The notes: generated by a model from the letters alone, not told the origin. DNA of 64,000 nt from Chryseobacterium sp. RU37D (GCF_900156075.1 NZ_FTMM01000011.1:42129-106128); one strand, 5' to 3'. Shown: positions 25,318 through 33,887, counted from the first letter of the stretch. Made by a program: numbers and translations.

Positions 25318-26019
25318 ATGAAACATAAACATATTAAAATGATGAAAAAATTAAAAGAAAACCAGAGGTTTAGGCTCACTTTACTGCTGATGCTGATGAC
25401 CTGTTTTTGTTTCGCACTCTCTATTTTTCGTTTTTATATCAGCAATACGAAGGTGTTTTTATTCTTAAACTGGAACCTTTTTCTGGCCTGGATTCCTTTT
25501 CTGGTTAGTAGTTTTTTAATAATTTCTAAAAATAAGAGTAAAATTTTATTAGATATTGCTGTTGTCGTATGGGTTTTCTTTTTCCCTAATTCACCATATA
25601 TTCTCACGGATCTTTTTCATCTGAAAACCAGAAGTCTGGTCCCTATATGGTATGATCTTATGGTTATCCTTTCTTTTGCCTGGACGGGGCTTTTCTGCGG
25701 ATTTATCAGCCTGATGGATATTGAAAAACTGCTTTCTGATTATGTTAAAACCTCTACGATTAATTATTTCGGCATTATATTTTTATTCATGTCGGGTTTT
25801 GGAGTTTATTTAGGCCGGTTTCTGAGATGGAACAGCTGGGATATCCTCAATAATCCTCTTGGCTTATTCCAGGATATTTTTATACGGATCATATATCCGG
25901 CAGAGCATCCGAAAACATGGGGCATTACTATACTGATGGGGATTCTGCTTAATTTTATGTATTTAATGATTAAATGTCTGAAGTCAGATAGCAAAGTAAA
26001 AACTACTCTTGAAAACTGA
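25318..26019 (+). CDS. DUF1361-type membrane protein
   Basis: The 233-aa protein has about six membrane helices. The motif FFPNSPYILTDLFHLK around residue 92 and SGFGVYLGRFLRWNSWDI around 160 are typical of DUF1361 proteins. The biochemical role is unknown. Translation may begin at 25318 or at an ATG seven or eight codons later (MMKKLKENQ). It lies 27 nt after the previous gene and probably shares its transcript. Confidence 0.75.
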   Translation: MKHKHIKMMKKLKENQRFRLTLLLMLMTCFCFALSIFRFYISNTKVFLFLNWNLFLAWIPFLVSSFLIISKNKSKILLDIAVVVWVFFFPNSPYILTDLFHLKTRSLVPIWYDLMVILSFAWTGLFCGFISLMDIEKLLSDYVKTSTINYFGIIFLFMSGFGVYLGRFLRWNSWDILNNPLGLFQDIFIRIIYPAEHPKTWGITILMGILLNFMYLMIKCLKSDSKVKTTLEN

Positions 26020-26100
26020 AATTCTAATATTTTTTTAAGCTTAAAAATCTGTCAATGGAACAGTTTTAGCTTCTCAATACTATCATTAAAAATCAAGATT

Positions 26101-26640
26101 ATGAAAAAATCCTTATTGCTGATCCCGCTGATTATTGTTTCGTGTAAAAAAGATCCGGGCATTTCAGAGACACAGAATAAAGATTCAATGACGGTCGAAG
26201 AGCAGCCTGCCACTGCAGAAAAACCGGATTCTGCTGCATTGAGAATGAAGGATTCGATCATTAATAATGCACCCAAAACCAAAGAAGTTTTACGGACAGG
26301 AGTAATGAGAAATGTGAAGAACGGGCAGATTATCAGAACAGCTGATGCAGAGCAGCTTCCTTTCACTTTAGGAGAAGAATTTACAAAAGATGATCAGGAA
26401 TTTATTTTGAAAATAACGAATTTTAGCCAGCCTAATCTTAAAGCAAAAATTTCAACAAAAGAGAAAGATTTTAATATCCGGTTTAACCAGATTAAGCTTC
26501 CTAACGGCAATTATGACGGACCTTTCGGAAGAGAATTTACTTACGATATTAAAGACAAAGGAGAAGTCTGGCTGATTATCGGAAAGAGCAATATGGCTTC
26601 GGGAAATACTAAAGGAAGTTTTACCGTAAGTGTAGAATAA
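26101..26640 (+). CDS. Lipoprotein of unknown function
   Basis: The signal peptide MKKSLLLIPLIIVSC ends in the lipobox IVSC, so Cys15 is lipidated. The 179-aa protein then has a low-complexity linker and a compact C-terminal part with TLGEEFTKDDQEFILKI and FGREFTYDIKDKGEVWLII. I know no family. It stands alone, with 52 nt to the next lipoprotein gene. Confidence 0.7.
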   Translation: MKKSLLLIPLIIVSCKKDPGISETQNKDSMTVEEQPATAEKPDSAALRMKDSIINNAPKTKEVLRTGVMRNVKNGQIIRTADAEQLPFTLGEEFTKDDQEFILKITNFSQPNLKAKISTKEKDFNIRFNQIKLPNGNYDGPFGREFTYDIKDKGEVWLIIGKSNMASGNTKGSFTVSVE

Positions 26641-26692
26641 TTTTTTTCAATTTGGTGCAATTTATGAAAACAAAATTTTAAAATTTATCATT

Positions 26693-27205
26693 ATGAAAAA
26701 TATATTTTTGACGACGGCAGTGGCTTCGGTTGCATTGGTAAGTTGTGGTACAGTACAGTCGTTGGTCCAGAATACATTTCCTTATACAGCCAACGTTTTG
26801 GTTTCCACAGGGGTTCCGGCTGATAAAGAGGTTTCTTCTACGGCAACAGCGTCCAACGTCCAGACGTGGTTTGGAGGGAATAATAATGCGCAGATTAAAG
26901 ATGTGAGAATTGCAGATGTAAAGGTTTCGGTAGTTTCACCGTCAGGAGGTAATCTGCGTGCTTTTAAATCTATTAAAGTATACATTTCATCAAGTGGGAC
27001 CGGAGAAAGGCTGGTCGCTTCAAGATCAAATATTTCCACCGATGCTTCGAATCTTAATCTTGACTTGGAAAATTCCGGATTTTTAGATGAGGTGGTGAAA
27101 AGTACCGGGCTTACGGTAAGAACGGTTTACGAATTGAAAAACCAGACCAGCTCTGATATGAACCTTAGAATTTCACTTAATTTCAGCAGTGTTCCTGCGA
27201 AATAG
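26693..27205 (+). CDS. Lipoprotein of unknown function
   Basis: The lipobox LVSC sits at residues 15-18 (SVALVSCGTVQSL). The 170-aa mature part is Ser/Thr/Val-rich and looks like an all-beta domain (FKSIKVYISSSGTGERLVAS). The family is not recognised. It is followed by a strong bidirectional terminator. Confidence 0.7.
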   Translation: MKNIFLTTAVASVALVSCGTVQSLVQNTFPYTANVLVSTGVPADKEVSSTATASNVQTWFGGNNNAQIKDVRIADVKVSVVSPSGGNLRAFKSIKVYISSSGTGERLVASRSNISTDASNLNLDLENSGFLDEVVKSTGLTVRTVYELKNQTSSDMNLRISLNFSSVPAK

Positions 27206-27228
27206 TTTTTTATAAAAGTTTATTTTAA

Positions 27229-27270
27229 AAAACGTCTTTCAAATTCTTGAAAGACGTTTTTATTGTTATA
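27229..27270. terminator. Bidirectional terminator between convergent genes
   Basis: AAAACGTCTTTCAA (27229-27242) and TTGAAAGACGTTTT (27247-27260) form a perfect 14-bp stem with a 4-nt loop. T-rich sequence follows in both directions. It serves the lipoprotein gene on the plus strand and the FKBP gene on the minus strand. Confidence 0.88.
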
Positions 27271-27316
27271 GTAAATTGAACCTTTAAATTAATTAAATAC
27301 TTAAATATTTAAATCA

Positions 27317-28000
27317 TTACTTAAAATCAATCAGATCAATATCAAAAATAAGCGTTGATCCCGGCGGGATTACGTTTCCTGCACCGTTGTCTCCGTATGC
27401 AAGATCGGCAGGAATGTAAAATCTGTATTTTGATCCTTTGCTCATTAACGGGATACCTTCCGTCCAACCTTTTATCACTCCGGAAAGGTTCAGCTCGATA
27501 GGTTTACCGCCGTTTTTATCCGTAGAATCGAAAACAGTTCCATCCATCAGCTTTCCTGTATAAGTTACATTAACGGTGCTTGTAGCCGTAGGTCTTGTCT
27601 TTCCGTCACCTTCTTTCAAAACTTCGTATTGCAGGCCGCTCGCTGTGGTTTTTATTTTTTTATTCTGTTTGTTTTTGGTAAGGAATTCAATGCCTTTTTT
27701 TCTGTTTTCGTCTGCTTTTACTTTTGCTTCTGCCTGTTTTTTTTCACTTTGTTTTTGCATAAAACCTTGTAAAAAAGTGCTCATTTCTTCTTTCGGGAAT
27801 AACCTTGGCTTATCTCCAAACTCGTCTTTTATAGCCTGGGCCAATAGTTCAGGATCTGCTGAAAATCCTTGTTTTTTCATATTTTGAGCAATATCTAATC
27901 CAATATAATAAGACGCTTTTTGCTCATCAGTGTAAGATTTCTGAGCAAACGCAAGGTTTACTCCTGTAAGAAGAACTAAGATAATTAATGTTTTTTTCAT
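27317..28000 (-). CDS. FKBP-type peptidyl-prolyl isomerase, exported
   Basis: The 227-aa protein begins with the signal peptide MKKTLIILVLLTGVNLAFA. The N-terminal dimerisation domain covers about residues 20-110. The FKBP domain is C-terminal: SGLQYEVLKEGDGKTRPTAT, GKLMDGTVFDST, then VIKGWTEGIPLM and YRFYIPADLAYGD. This is the FkpA/Mip layout, and such proteins speed proline isomerisation during folding of exported proteins. It has its own -7 element upstream. Confidence 0.94.
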   Translation of the reverse strand: MKKTLIILVLLTGVNLAFAQKSYTDEQKASYYIGLDIAQNMKKQGFSADPELLAQAIKDEFGDKPRLFPKEEMSTFLQGFMQKQSEKKQAEAKVKADENRKKGIEFLTKNKQNKKIKTTASGLQYEVLKEGDGKTRPTATSTVNVTYTGKLMDGTVFDSTDKNGGKPIELNLSGVIKGWTEGIPLMSKGSKYRFYIPADLAYGDNGAGNVIPPGSTLIFDIDLIDFK

Positions 28001-28025
28001 TGTTATTTAAAATATAATTTGTTTG

Positions 28026-28033
28026 CAAATTTA
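28026..28033 (-). promoter_or_regulatory. -7 element of the FKBP gene
   Basis: On the minus strand the sequence reads TAAATTTG, matching TAnnTTTG, 25 nt ahead of the ATG at 28000. No TTTG is seen at the usual distance upstream. Confidence 0.5.
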
Positions 28034-28044
28034 AGCTTTTGTAC

Positions 28045-28278
28045 TTAAGAAGTGATATAATTTAATTTTAATAATATTCTACGGATTTCTGTTATAAATT
28101 GATTGTTATTAGTAAGCCAAATTATTATGATATTTTTTTCCGGAATCATGATTAAATGTGATTTAAATCCATCCTGATCCCTAGCGTGTTCAATAACCTT
28201 TTCATTTTTCTTCAGTTTTTGTATAATAATAAAATCATTGTAAACAAACCAGGCTCCGGAAGGAATCCAACTTGATTT
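28045..28278 (-). pseudogene. C-terminal remnant of a class C beta-lactamase-like serine hydrolase
   Basis: The 365-bp gap 28001-28365 is not empty. On the minus strand about 77 codons are open to a natural stop at 28045. They read SSWIPSGAWFVYNDFIIIQK, then EHARDQDGFKSHLIMIPEKN and IIIIWLTNNNQF. This matches the end of serine hydrolases of the beta-lactamase class C/AmpH type (H-x-G-x-x-G-F-x-S and P-x-x-N-x-x-I-x-x-L-T-N). There is no start codon in reach and a stop codon precedes it. The SxxK and YxN catalytic motifs are missing. The remaining 28279-28365 holds no clear feature. Confidence 0.65.
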
Positions 28279-28365
28279 TTAAAAGCTTGTCGCGACTTTG
28301 CTCAAAATAGAGACATGAAATAAGAATAGAACAAATAAATTAATCTTTAAGTTAAAAGGCAGTAA

Positions 28366-28815
28366 TTAGCTTTTGGTCATAGAATCCATTACAATTGTTA
28401 CGGGTCCGTCATTAATTAAAGAAACTTTCATATCTGCACCAAAAATCCCACTTTCGGTTTTCAGTCCTGATTTTGAAATTTCTTCTTTAAAATAATCAAA
28501 AAGCGGAATTGCTTTATCCGGTTTTGCGGCCTTAATGAATGATGGGCGGTTTCCTTTTTTGTAGTCTGCAACTAATGTGAACTGACTGATACAAAGGATT
28601 TCACCTTTAATGTCAAGAATAGAAAGATTCAGTTTATCATCTTCATCCCCGAAAATTCTAAGGTTTAAAATTTTCTGGACGAGCCAGTCTGCATCAGATT
28701 TTGAATCATTTTCATCAATTCCTACCAGAAGCGTGAATCCGTTTCCTATTTCTCCTACAATTTTTCCGTCTACTTTTACATGGGACTCGGAAACTCTTTG
28801 TATGACAACTTTCAT
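28366..28815 (-). CDS. dtd: D-aminoacyl-tRNA deacylase
   Basis: Dtd removes D-amino acids (and glycine from tRNA-Ala) mis-loaded on tRNA. The 149-aa length is exact for the family. MKVVIQRVSESHVKVDG opens it, the SQFTLVADYKKGNRPSF segment carries the SQxT motif, and the cross-subunit motif is NDGPVTIV. In most Dtd proteins the latter is NxGPVT, here NDGPVT. It lies two bases after the lipoprotein gene on the same strand. Confidence 0.96.
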   Translation of the reverse strand: MKVVIQRVSESHVKVDGKIVGEIGNGFTLLVGIDENDSKSDADWLVQKILNLRIFGDEDDKLNLSILDIKGEILCISQFTLVADYKKGNRPSFIKAAKPDKAIPLFDYFKEEISKSGLKTESGIFGADMKVSLINDGPVTIVMDSMTKS

Positions 28816-28817
28816 TT

Positions 28818-29270
28818 TTAATAATAAATATTTAAAATTTTCCCTCCGGCATCATAATTATAAAGATACGTTTTCGGCGGAACATTGGCCCCGGCAGTCG
28901 GCTGTCCCGTCAATAAAATCCACTGGGCGTTGTCTTTCGGGCAGATGATTTTGATATTATCCTTTACCTCAAGGGTGGTGTTGGTATCCGGGCAGATTTG
29001 GGGAGCATTCCTGTCGTATACTTTAAACGTAGTGTCAGATGCTCTTACAACGATAAGGCCTCTTGTTCCGGACTGCTGTTCATTGATGTAAACCCATCCA
29101 CCGACCTGGTTGAGAACATAGTAAGCTGGAAGATTAAGATTTAAAGTCACATTAATAGGATTATTGGGGAAACAGCTTACTGTATCTTCTCTAGTTCCAC
29201 ATGAATTTATTGATAAATTGCTGAAAATCAACAATGTTAATGTGAAAAAGATTGAAAAAGTTTTTTTCAT
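28818..29270 (-). CDS. Rieske-like lipoprotein lacking the cluster histidines
   Basis: The 150-aa protein has a signal peptide with lipobox INSC at residues 21-24. The body shows a Rieske-like order: VYINEQQSGTRGLIVVRASD, YDRNAPQICPD, then KIICPKDNAQWILLTGQP. The two CP motifs stand where a Rieske protein has CxH and CxxH, but no histidine is present, so a 2Fe-2S cluster is not expected. It probably lies in the outer membrane or periplasm; function unknown. It is followed at two bases by dtd. Confidence 0.6.
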   Translation of the reverse strand: MKKTFSIFFTLTLLIFSNLSINSCGTREDTVSCFPNNPINVTLNLNLPAYYVLNQVGGWVYINEQQSGTRGLIVVRASDTTFKVYDRNAPQICPDTNTTLEVKDNIKIICPKDNAQWILLTGQPTAGANVPPKTYLYNYDAGGKILNIYY

Positions 29271-29287
29271 TTCAATTTAAATTTTTA

Positions 29288-29295
29288 TATATTTG
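29288..29295 (+). promoter_or_regulatory. -7 element of greA
   Basis: TATATTTG matches TAnnTTTG and leaves a leader of about 80 nt before the greA ATG at 29379. No upstream TTTG is seen at the right distance. Confidence 0.5.
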
Positions 29296-29378
29296 TAAAA
29301 ATAAACGATTATAATACGAAAACATTGTCCGGCAAATGTCGGATTATTTTTTTATACTAAAACTAAATTTTGAAAATT

Positions 29379-29849
29379 ATGGCAAGCTATGTTACAAAGG
29401 AGGGATTAGAGAAAATGAAAGCTGAGCTGGAACAGTTGGAAACTGTGGAAAGACCAAAAATTACCCAGCAGATTGCAGAAGCCAGAGACAAAGGAGATTT
29501 GTCTGAAAATGCAGAGTATGATGCGGCTAAAGAAGCTCAGGGTATGCTTGAAATGAGAATTTCCAAGCTTAAAGATGCTATTGCTACTTCTAAAATTATA
29601 GACGAAAGTCAGCTGGATACTTCGAAAGTTTCTATTCTTACAACGGTAAAACTTAAAAATAATACAACAAAGCAGGAGCAGGTGTTTACTTTGGTTCCGG
29701 ATAATGAAAGTGATCTTAAATCTGGTAAAATCTCTGTAAATACCCCCATTGCTAAAGGATTGCTTGGAAAAGCTGTAGGAGAAACAGCAGACATTACACT
29801 TCCAAACGGGAATAAACTATCTTTCGAAGTATTAGAGATTACGTTATAA
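29379..29849 (+). CDS. greA: Transcript cleavage factor GreA
   Basis: GreA rescues backtracked RNA polymerase by stimulating cleavage of the RNA 3' end. The start ATG at 29379 (MASYVTKEGLEKMKAELEQL) gives 156 aa, the family length. The TTG three codons earlier is not needed. The N-terminal coiled coil carries the acidic tip DLSENAEYDAAKEAQG (about residues 41-56). The C-terminal FKBP-like domain ends in LPNGNKLSFEVLEITL. It is followed by the HIT gene 43 nt on. Confidence 0.97.
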   Translation: MASYVTKEGLEKMKAELEQLETVERPKITQQIAEARDKGDLSENAEYDAAKEAQGMLEMRISKLKDAIATSKIIDESQLDTSKVSILTTVKLKNNTTKQEQVFTLVPDNESDLKSGKISVNTPIAKGLLGKAVGETADITLPNGNKLSFEVLEITL

Positions 29850-29892
29850 TTAAATTTTTTTAACTAACTTCTAAAATCTAATTTCTATAAAG

Positions 29893-30282
29893 ATGAGCAC
29901 AATATTTACAAAGATCATCAACGGTGAAATCCCTTCTTACAAAATTGCCGAAGATGAAAACTTTATTGCGTTTTTAGATGCGATGCCTTTAGTAAAAGGA
30001 CATACTTTGGTGATTCCTAAAAAAGAAGTTGACCTGATTTTTGATCTGGACAGCGAAGAGTATAAAAACCTTTGGGGATTTGCCCAGGAGGTTGCCAAGA
30101 AAATAAAGAACGCCATCCCGTGTATAAGAGTAGGCGTGGCAGTTGTAGGCCTGGAAGTTCCTCATGCTCATATTCATCTTATTCCTCTAAATAAAATGGA
30201 AGATATGAATTTCAGAAATGAAAGATTGAAATTAACAAGCGAAGAATATACCGAGATCCAAAACTCAATAATTAATTCTTAA
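29893..30282 (+). CDS. HIT-family nucleotide hydrolase
   Basis: The 129-aa protein has the HIT signature HAHIHLIPL near residue 95 and the front motif FTKIINGEIPSYKIAEDENF. Family members hydrolyse purine nucleoside phosphoramidates or dinucleoside polyphosphates. The greA-HIT order is common in Bacteroidota, from general knowledge. The substrate is not predictable. Confidence 0.94.
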   Translation: MSTIFTKIINGEIPSYKIAEDENFIAFLDAMPLVKGHTLVIPKKEVDLIFDLDSEEYKNLWGFAQEVAKKIKNAIPCIRVGVAVVGLEVPHAHIHLIPLNKMEDMNFRNERLKLTSEEYTEIQNSIINS

Positions 30283-30293
30283 AAAAACAAGAG

Positions 30294-30320
30294 CTCGTAA
30301 ATAGTACTTTTACGAGTTTC
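30294..30320 (+). terminator. Hairpin between the HIT gene and clpX, weak terminator
   Basis: CTCGTAAA (30294-30301) pairs with TTTACGAG (30309-30316) around a 7-nt loop, followed by TTTCTTT. The T run is weak, so read-through into clpX is possible. Confidence 0.5.
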
Positions 30321-30353
30321 TTTAATCTATACCTTATATATTATATATAAAAA

Positions 30354-31541
30354 ATGAATTCAAACCAATGTTCTTTCTGCGGAAGAAAAAGAAATGAAGT
30401 GCAGATGCTGATTTCCGGCCAGAATGGTTTTATTTGTGAAAACTGTATTGAGCAGGCTCATGCCATCGTAAAAGACAGTTCTTTGAAAACAGGATATTCT
30501 CCTGCAGAAAATATAGACGAACTAAAAAAACCGAAAGAAATTAAAGAATTTCTGGACCAATATGTAATAGGGCAGGACCAGGCCAAGAAACAATTATCAA
30601 TTGCAGTTTATAACCATTATAAAAGGCTGCTCCACGCTCAGGACGAAAATAGGGAAGTGGAACTGGAAAAGTCAAACATCATCATGATCGGTGAAACAGG
30701 AACAGGGAAAACTTTGCTGGCGAAGACCATAGCAAGAGAACTGAACGTCCCTTTCTGTATCGTAGACGCAACGATTCTTACGGAGGCAGGGTATGTAGGA
30801 GAAGATGTAGAAAGTATTTTATCAAGATTATTAATGGTTGCTGATTATGATGTGGAAAAGGCCGAAAGAGGGATTGTATTTATTGACGAGATTGATAAGA
30901 TTGCAAGAAAGTCTGACAACCCAAGCATTACAAGAGATGTTTCGGGAGAAGGCGTTCAGCAGGGCTTACTGAAATTACTGGAGGGCAGTATTGTGAATGT
31001 TCCGCCTCAGGGAGGGAGAAAACATCCTGACCAGAAATATATCCAGGTAAATACACAAAATATTTTATTCATCGCCGGCGGAGCTTTTGACGGTATTAAA
31101 GAGATTATTGAGAGAAGAATGAATAAGCAGGCAATTGGCTTCAGTTCGGAAAAAATCAATAAGACCGATGAAGATGAGTATATATTAACAAATATTAATG
31201 CAATAGATCTCCGTTCTTTCGGATTAATTCCCGAACTTTTAGGAAGATTTCCAATCATAACTTATCTCGATAAACTCACAAAAGAAACGATGATAAGAAT
31301 AATGAAAGAACCAAAAAACTCTATTGTGAATCAATTTGTGGAACTTTTCAAAATGGATGGCACAAAATTGGTATTCACAGATGAAGCAATTGAAAAAATT
31401 GTAGAAGAGACTATTGAAAAAGGTTTAGGCGCAAGGGGATTGAGGGGAACTACTGAAAAAGTCCTTGAGGATTATATGTTTTCAATAGGGGAAGAAAACG
31501 AAATAATGTTAACGAAAGATAATATTTTTGTTAATAAATAA
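30354..31541 (+). CDS. clpX: ATP-dependent Clp protease ATPase subunit ClpX
   Basis: ClpX unfolds tagged proteins and feeds them to ClpP. The 395-aa protein starts with the zinc-binding domain (CSFCGR at residues 6-11 and ICENCIEQ near 32). The AAA+ module has Walker A GETGTGKTLLAKT and Walker B IVFIDEIDKIA. Sensor and pore elements include EAGYVGEDVES and PELLGRFPIITYLDKLT. clpP is not nearby. The stretch after it leads into the promoter of the T9SS cargo gene. Confidence 0.98.
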   Translation: MNSNQCSFCGRKRNEVQMLISGQNGFICENCIEQAHAIVKDSSLKTGYSPAENIDELKKPKEIKEFLDQYVIGQDQAKKQLSIAVYNHYKRLLHAQDENREVELEKSNIIMIGETGTGKTLLAKTIARELNVPFCIVDATILTEAGYVGEDVESILSRLLMVADYDVEKAERGIVFIDEIDKIARKSDNPSITRDVSGEGVQQGLLKLLEGSIVNVPPQGGRKHPDQKYIQVNTQNILFIAGGAFDGIKEIIERRMNKQAIGFSSEKINKTDEDEYILTNINAIDLRSFGLIPELLGRFPIITYLDKLTKETMIRIMKEPKNSIVNQFVELFKMDGTKLVFTDEAIEKIVEETIEKGLGARGLRGTTEKVLEDYMFSIGEENEIMLTKDNIFVNK

Positions 31542-31548
31542 AAAATAT

Positions 31549-31580
31549 TTTGTTTTTTATTTTAAAATAACATACCTTTG
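31549..31580 (+). promoter_or_regulatory. Promoter of the T9SS cargo gene
   Basis: TTTG (31549-31552), a 20-bp spacer and TACCTTTG (31573-31580) form a full promoter. The leader of about 70 nt carries two direct repeats, listed next. Confidence 0.6.
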
Positions 31581-31591
31581 CAGTTGAGATA

Positions 31592-31653
31592 TTGTATTAA
31601 TATACAAGTAATTGTATTTTATGCATTAAATTTGTATTAACACACAAATAATT
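31592..31653. repeat. Two 22-nt direct repeats, each a small palindrome, in the 5' leader of the T9SS cargo gene
   Basis: Copy 1 begins TTGTATTAATATACAAGTAA (31592), copy 2 TTGTATTAACACACAAATAA (31632), 40 bp apart. Each contains a TTGT...ACAA inverted repeat. They lie in the leader and end just before the ATG at 31659, so they could act on RNA or as protein sites. Confidence 0.5.
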
Positions 31654-31658
31654 ATACA

Positions 31659-33626
31659 ATGAGAAAAAGTTTATTTGCTATTGGTTTATTAGCGGCAGTG
31701 AGTTCTGTTCAGGCGCAGAATGTTCTATTACACGTAGATGACGCTGCTACTACGTATGTGAGTAAAGGTACACTATTATACAGTGGTGGTGGCCTACAAA
31801 TGAAAGCTACGGGAAAAGTTGAAAATCATGGAAATGTTATGGTTTCCGGATCTGCAACGGATTCTTTTAAAACAATTGATGCTTCTAATGCAGACAAAAC
31901 AGAAGCTACCGGTGGAGGGAATTTTGTTAACAAGCTTAATGAGCCTACGGCTTATGCTTCAACAAATCCAACTGATGCAGTAACACCTCCAGTTTATACT
32001 TACGGACAACTTTATATTTCCGGAATTCCTCAAACTAATATTACAGGTATTGTAGATCAGGAATTTAGATCTGTTAGTCATGGAGCTTACCAACAAATTG
32101 GTATGCCGTTCTATGATAAAACAGCTTCTACTTTAAGTACAGAACTTGGTAAAACATTTAATACTACTAGAGGAGGAGGAAGTGATATCCTTCACTGGGA
32201 AAATTCTAAAGCACAATTCCACAACTTAACAAATTTTGCTACACAAAAAATTGGTTTGGCTGCAGCTCCTTATGCTTATTATATTCTAGGAGGTACAGGA
32301 CTTGATGTAAGTACACAAACAAGAACTGTAAAAGGTCGTCCAAATACGGATAGCGGTACATCTATTACATTGCAAGATGGTGGAGCAGCAGGATTCTTTG
32401 GACCTGGTGGAAATGGAACTAACTCTTATGGAGAAACATATAAATCTTATCTTCAAGATGGATTTGATATCGGTTCTGGTGGTACTGCTTGGCAAGGTAA
32501 TTATGGTAAAAACTGGTATCAGTTTTCAAACCCATTCCTTACCAATCTAGATTTATCTAGAATCGCTTACAATGAGCCAGCTGCTAATGGAGACGGTGTG
32601 AATTTAACTACAATTTATGGTGTTAGATTAGAAGTTTCTGGGGTACAGTATGTTTCTGGTGCTGGAGGCGGATCTACATCATATAAGTATATTACATTTG
32701 GCTCAGGAGGAGTACCAACAGGTGATGTTGATTATATGATGGTAAGACCTATGGAAACATTTGCTATAAAGCTTAAAAATAATACAGCAGCAGATGTTCT
32801 TAACCTAGGAAACCTTAGAAGATTCAATTATTATCCTAGAGCTGAAGGAACAGATTATGGTGTAGCTAATAAAAATGCTAGTAATACAGTAAAACAGTTA
32901 GGTGTTATAGGTTTGGATGCTAATGGTAACGAAGTTGGAAGAACTTATTATGTAGTTTATCCAAATGCAGTTACTGGTCATGCTTCAGGAGCTAGTACAC
33001 AAAGTTCAGCTTTTGGTTCTGATGTAATTGGTACTTATGAAGAAGCTCCGACAGGAGGATATGATTATAACTATACTAATAGCTATTGGTTATATATCAA
33101 TGAGGCTAATGAAAATAATTTCAAGGGTAAAAATATTAAGCTTGTAAATTATGATCTTAATAAAGTTAAGTCTTATAGATTTGAAATTAGAGAGAATGCA
33201 GCTTTAGTAAGTACTGGAACACATGCGCTATCTACAGGAGTAGGTTTCTATTATAAAACTCCAAACGGAACAGCTCAACAAGCAAAACAAGGTGATGTAA
33301 TTCCTGCAAGTGCAGCAGAATTTGATCTTTATTATGGAGAACCTAGCAGTGTAGTATTAGCGGCTAATGAAACTGTAAAAGCAGGATCAAGAACATTGGT
33401 AATTTACAATCCTCAAATTGATGACTATATTGTAAGATTTGATCCAAATTGGAAAAAAGCAGATATTGAAGTTTATGATATGAGTGGAAAACTCGTAATC
33501 TCTAAAAAAGCAGTTGAAACTTCTAGAGATTTTGTTATTCAATTAGATAGCAAAATTAAAAATTCTTATGTAGTAAAAATTGTTTCTGAAAAAGGAGACG
33601 TTGTTAACACTAAAATCTTAAAATAA
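31659..33626 (+). CDS. Type IX secretion cargo protein with C-terminal sorting domain (type A)
   Basis: The 655-aa protein has a signal peptide (MRKSLFAIGLLAAVSSVQAQ). It then shows a long Gly-, Ser- and Thr-rich body, probably beta-rich, with no catalytic motif that I can name. The last 75 residues form a type A T9SS signal: DIEVYDMSGKLVISKKAVET, FVIQLDSKIKNSYVVKI and the ending VVNTKILK. It should cross the outer membrane through the SprA pore encoded at 55812 and stay on the surface or be released. The codon choice (many ACA, GGA, AAT) fits strong expression. A small membrane protein follows after 5 bp. Confidence 0.85.
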   Translation: MRKSLFAIGLLAAVSSVQAQNVLLHVDDAATTYVSKGTLLYSGGGLQMKATGKVENHGNVMVSGSATDSFKTIDASNADKTEATGGGNFVNKLNEPTAYASTNPTDAVTPPVYTYGQLYISGIPQTNITGIVDQEFRSVSHGAYQQIGMPFYDKTASTLSTELGKTFNTTRGGGSDILHWENSKAQFHNLTNFATQKIGLAAAPYAYYILGGTGLDVSTQTRTVKGRPNTDSGTSITLQDGGAAGFFGPGGNGTNSYGETYKSYLQDGFDIGSGGTAWQGNYGKNWYQFSNPFLTNLDLSRIAYNEPAANGDGVNLTTIYGVRLEVSGVQYVSGAGGGSTSYKYITFGSGGVPTGDVDYMMVRPMETFAIKLKNNTAADVLNLGNLRRFNYYPRAEGTDYGVANKNASNTVKQLGVIGLDANGNEVGRTYYVVYPNAVTGHASGASTQSSAFGSDVIGTYEEAPTGGYDYNYTNSYWLYINEANENNFKGKNIKLVNYDLNKVKSYRFEIRENAALVSTGTHALSTGVGFYYKTPNGTAQQAKQGDVIPASAAEFDLYYGEPSSVVLAANETVKAGSRTLVIYNPQIDDYIVRFDPNWKKADIEVYDMSGKLVISKKAVETSRDFVIQLDSKIKNSYVVKIVSEKGDVVNTKILK

Positions 33627-33631
33627 AATAT

Positions 33632-33847
33632 ATGAAAACTATAAATAAACTAGTATCAGCTCTTTTTCTTTTTGCTATTGTAATGATAAATGCACAGCCA
33701 GGTGGAGGCCCTCCAGGTGGGGGGGGAGGTACAACTCCAGGAGCACTACCATCATCACCAATTGATATGTATGTATATGCATTGGGTATTATAGCAGTAA
33801 TGTTTATTGCTTTCTTTACAAAAAAATATTCAAGCAATAAAATATAA
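33632..33847 (+). CDS. Small Gly/Pro-rich membrane protein
   Basis: The 71-aa protein has a signal peptide (MKTINKLVSALFLFAIVMINA), the low-complexity stretch QPGGGPPGGGGGTTPGALPS, then SPIDMYVYALGIIAVMFIAFF as a single C-terminal helix and a basic end. Such proteins often follow T9SS cargo genes in flavobacteria, from general knowledge. The role is unknown. It lies five bases after the cargo gene and shares its terminator. Confidence 0.75.
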   Translation: MKTINKLVSALFLFAIVMINAQPGGGPPGGGGGTTPGALPSSPIDMYVYALGIIAVMFIAFFTKKYSSNKI

Positions 33848-33856
33848 AATTTTATT

Positions 33857-33887
33857 AAACTCTCTGTTTACTCAGAGAGTTTTTTTA
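33857..33887 (+). terminator. Rho-independent terminator
   Basis: AAACTCTCTG (33857-33866) and CAGAGAGTTT (33873-33882) form a 10-bp stem with a 6-nt loop, and T run TTTTTTT continues after. It ends the cargo gene and small membrane protein transcript. Confidence 0.9.

Noticed and set aside
26052..26366. 104-aa minus-strand frame over the lipoprotein gene
   Set aside because: Antisense to a gene with a good lipobox; no supporting motif.
33632..33847. Small Gly/Pro-rich protein as a bacteriocin precursor
   Set aside because: It has a Sec-type signal peptide and a C-terminal membrane helix, no double-glycine leader and no cysteine.
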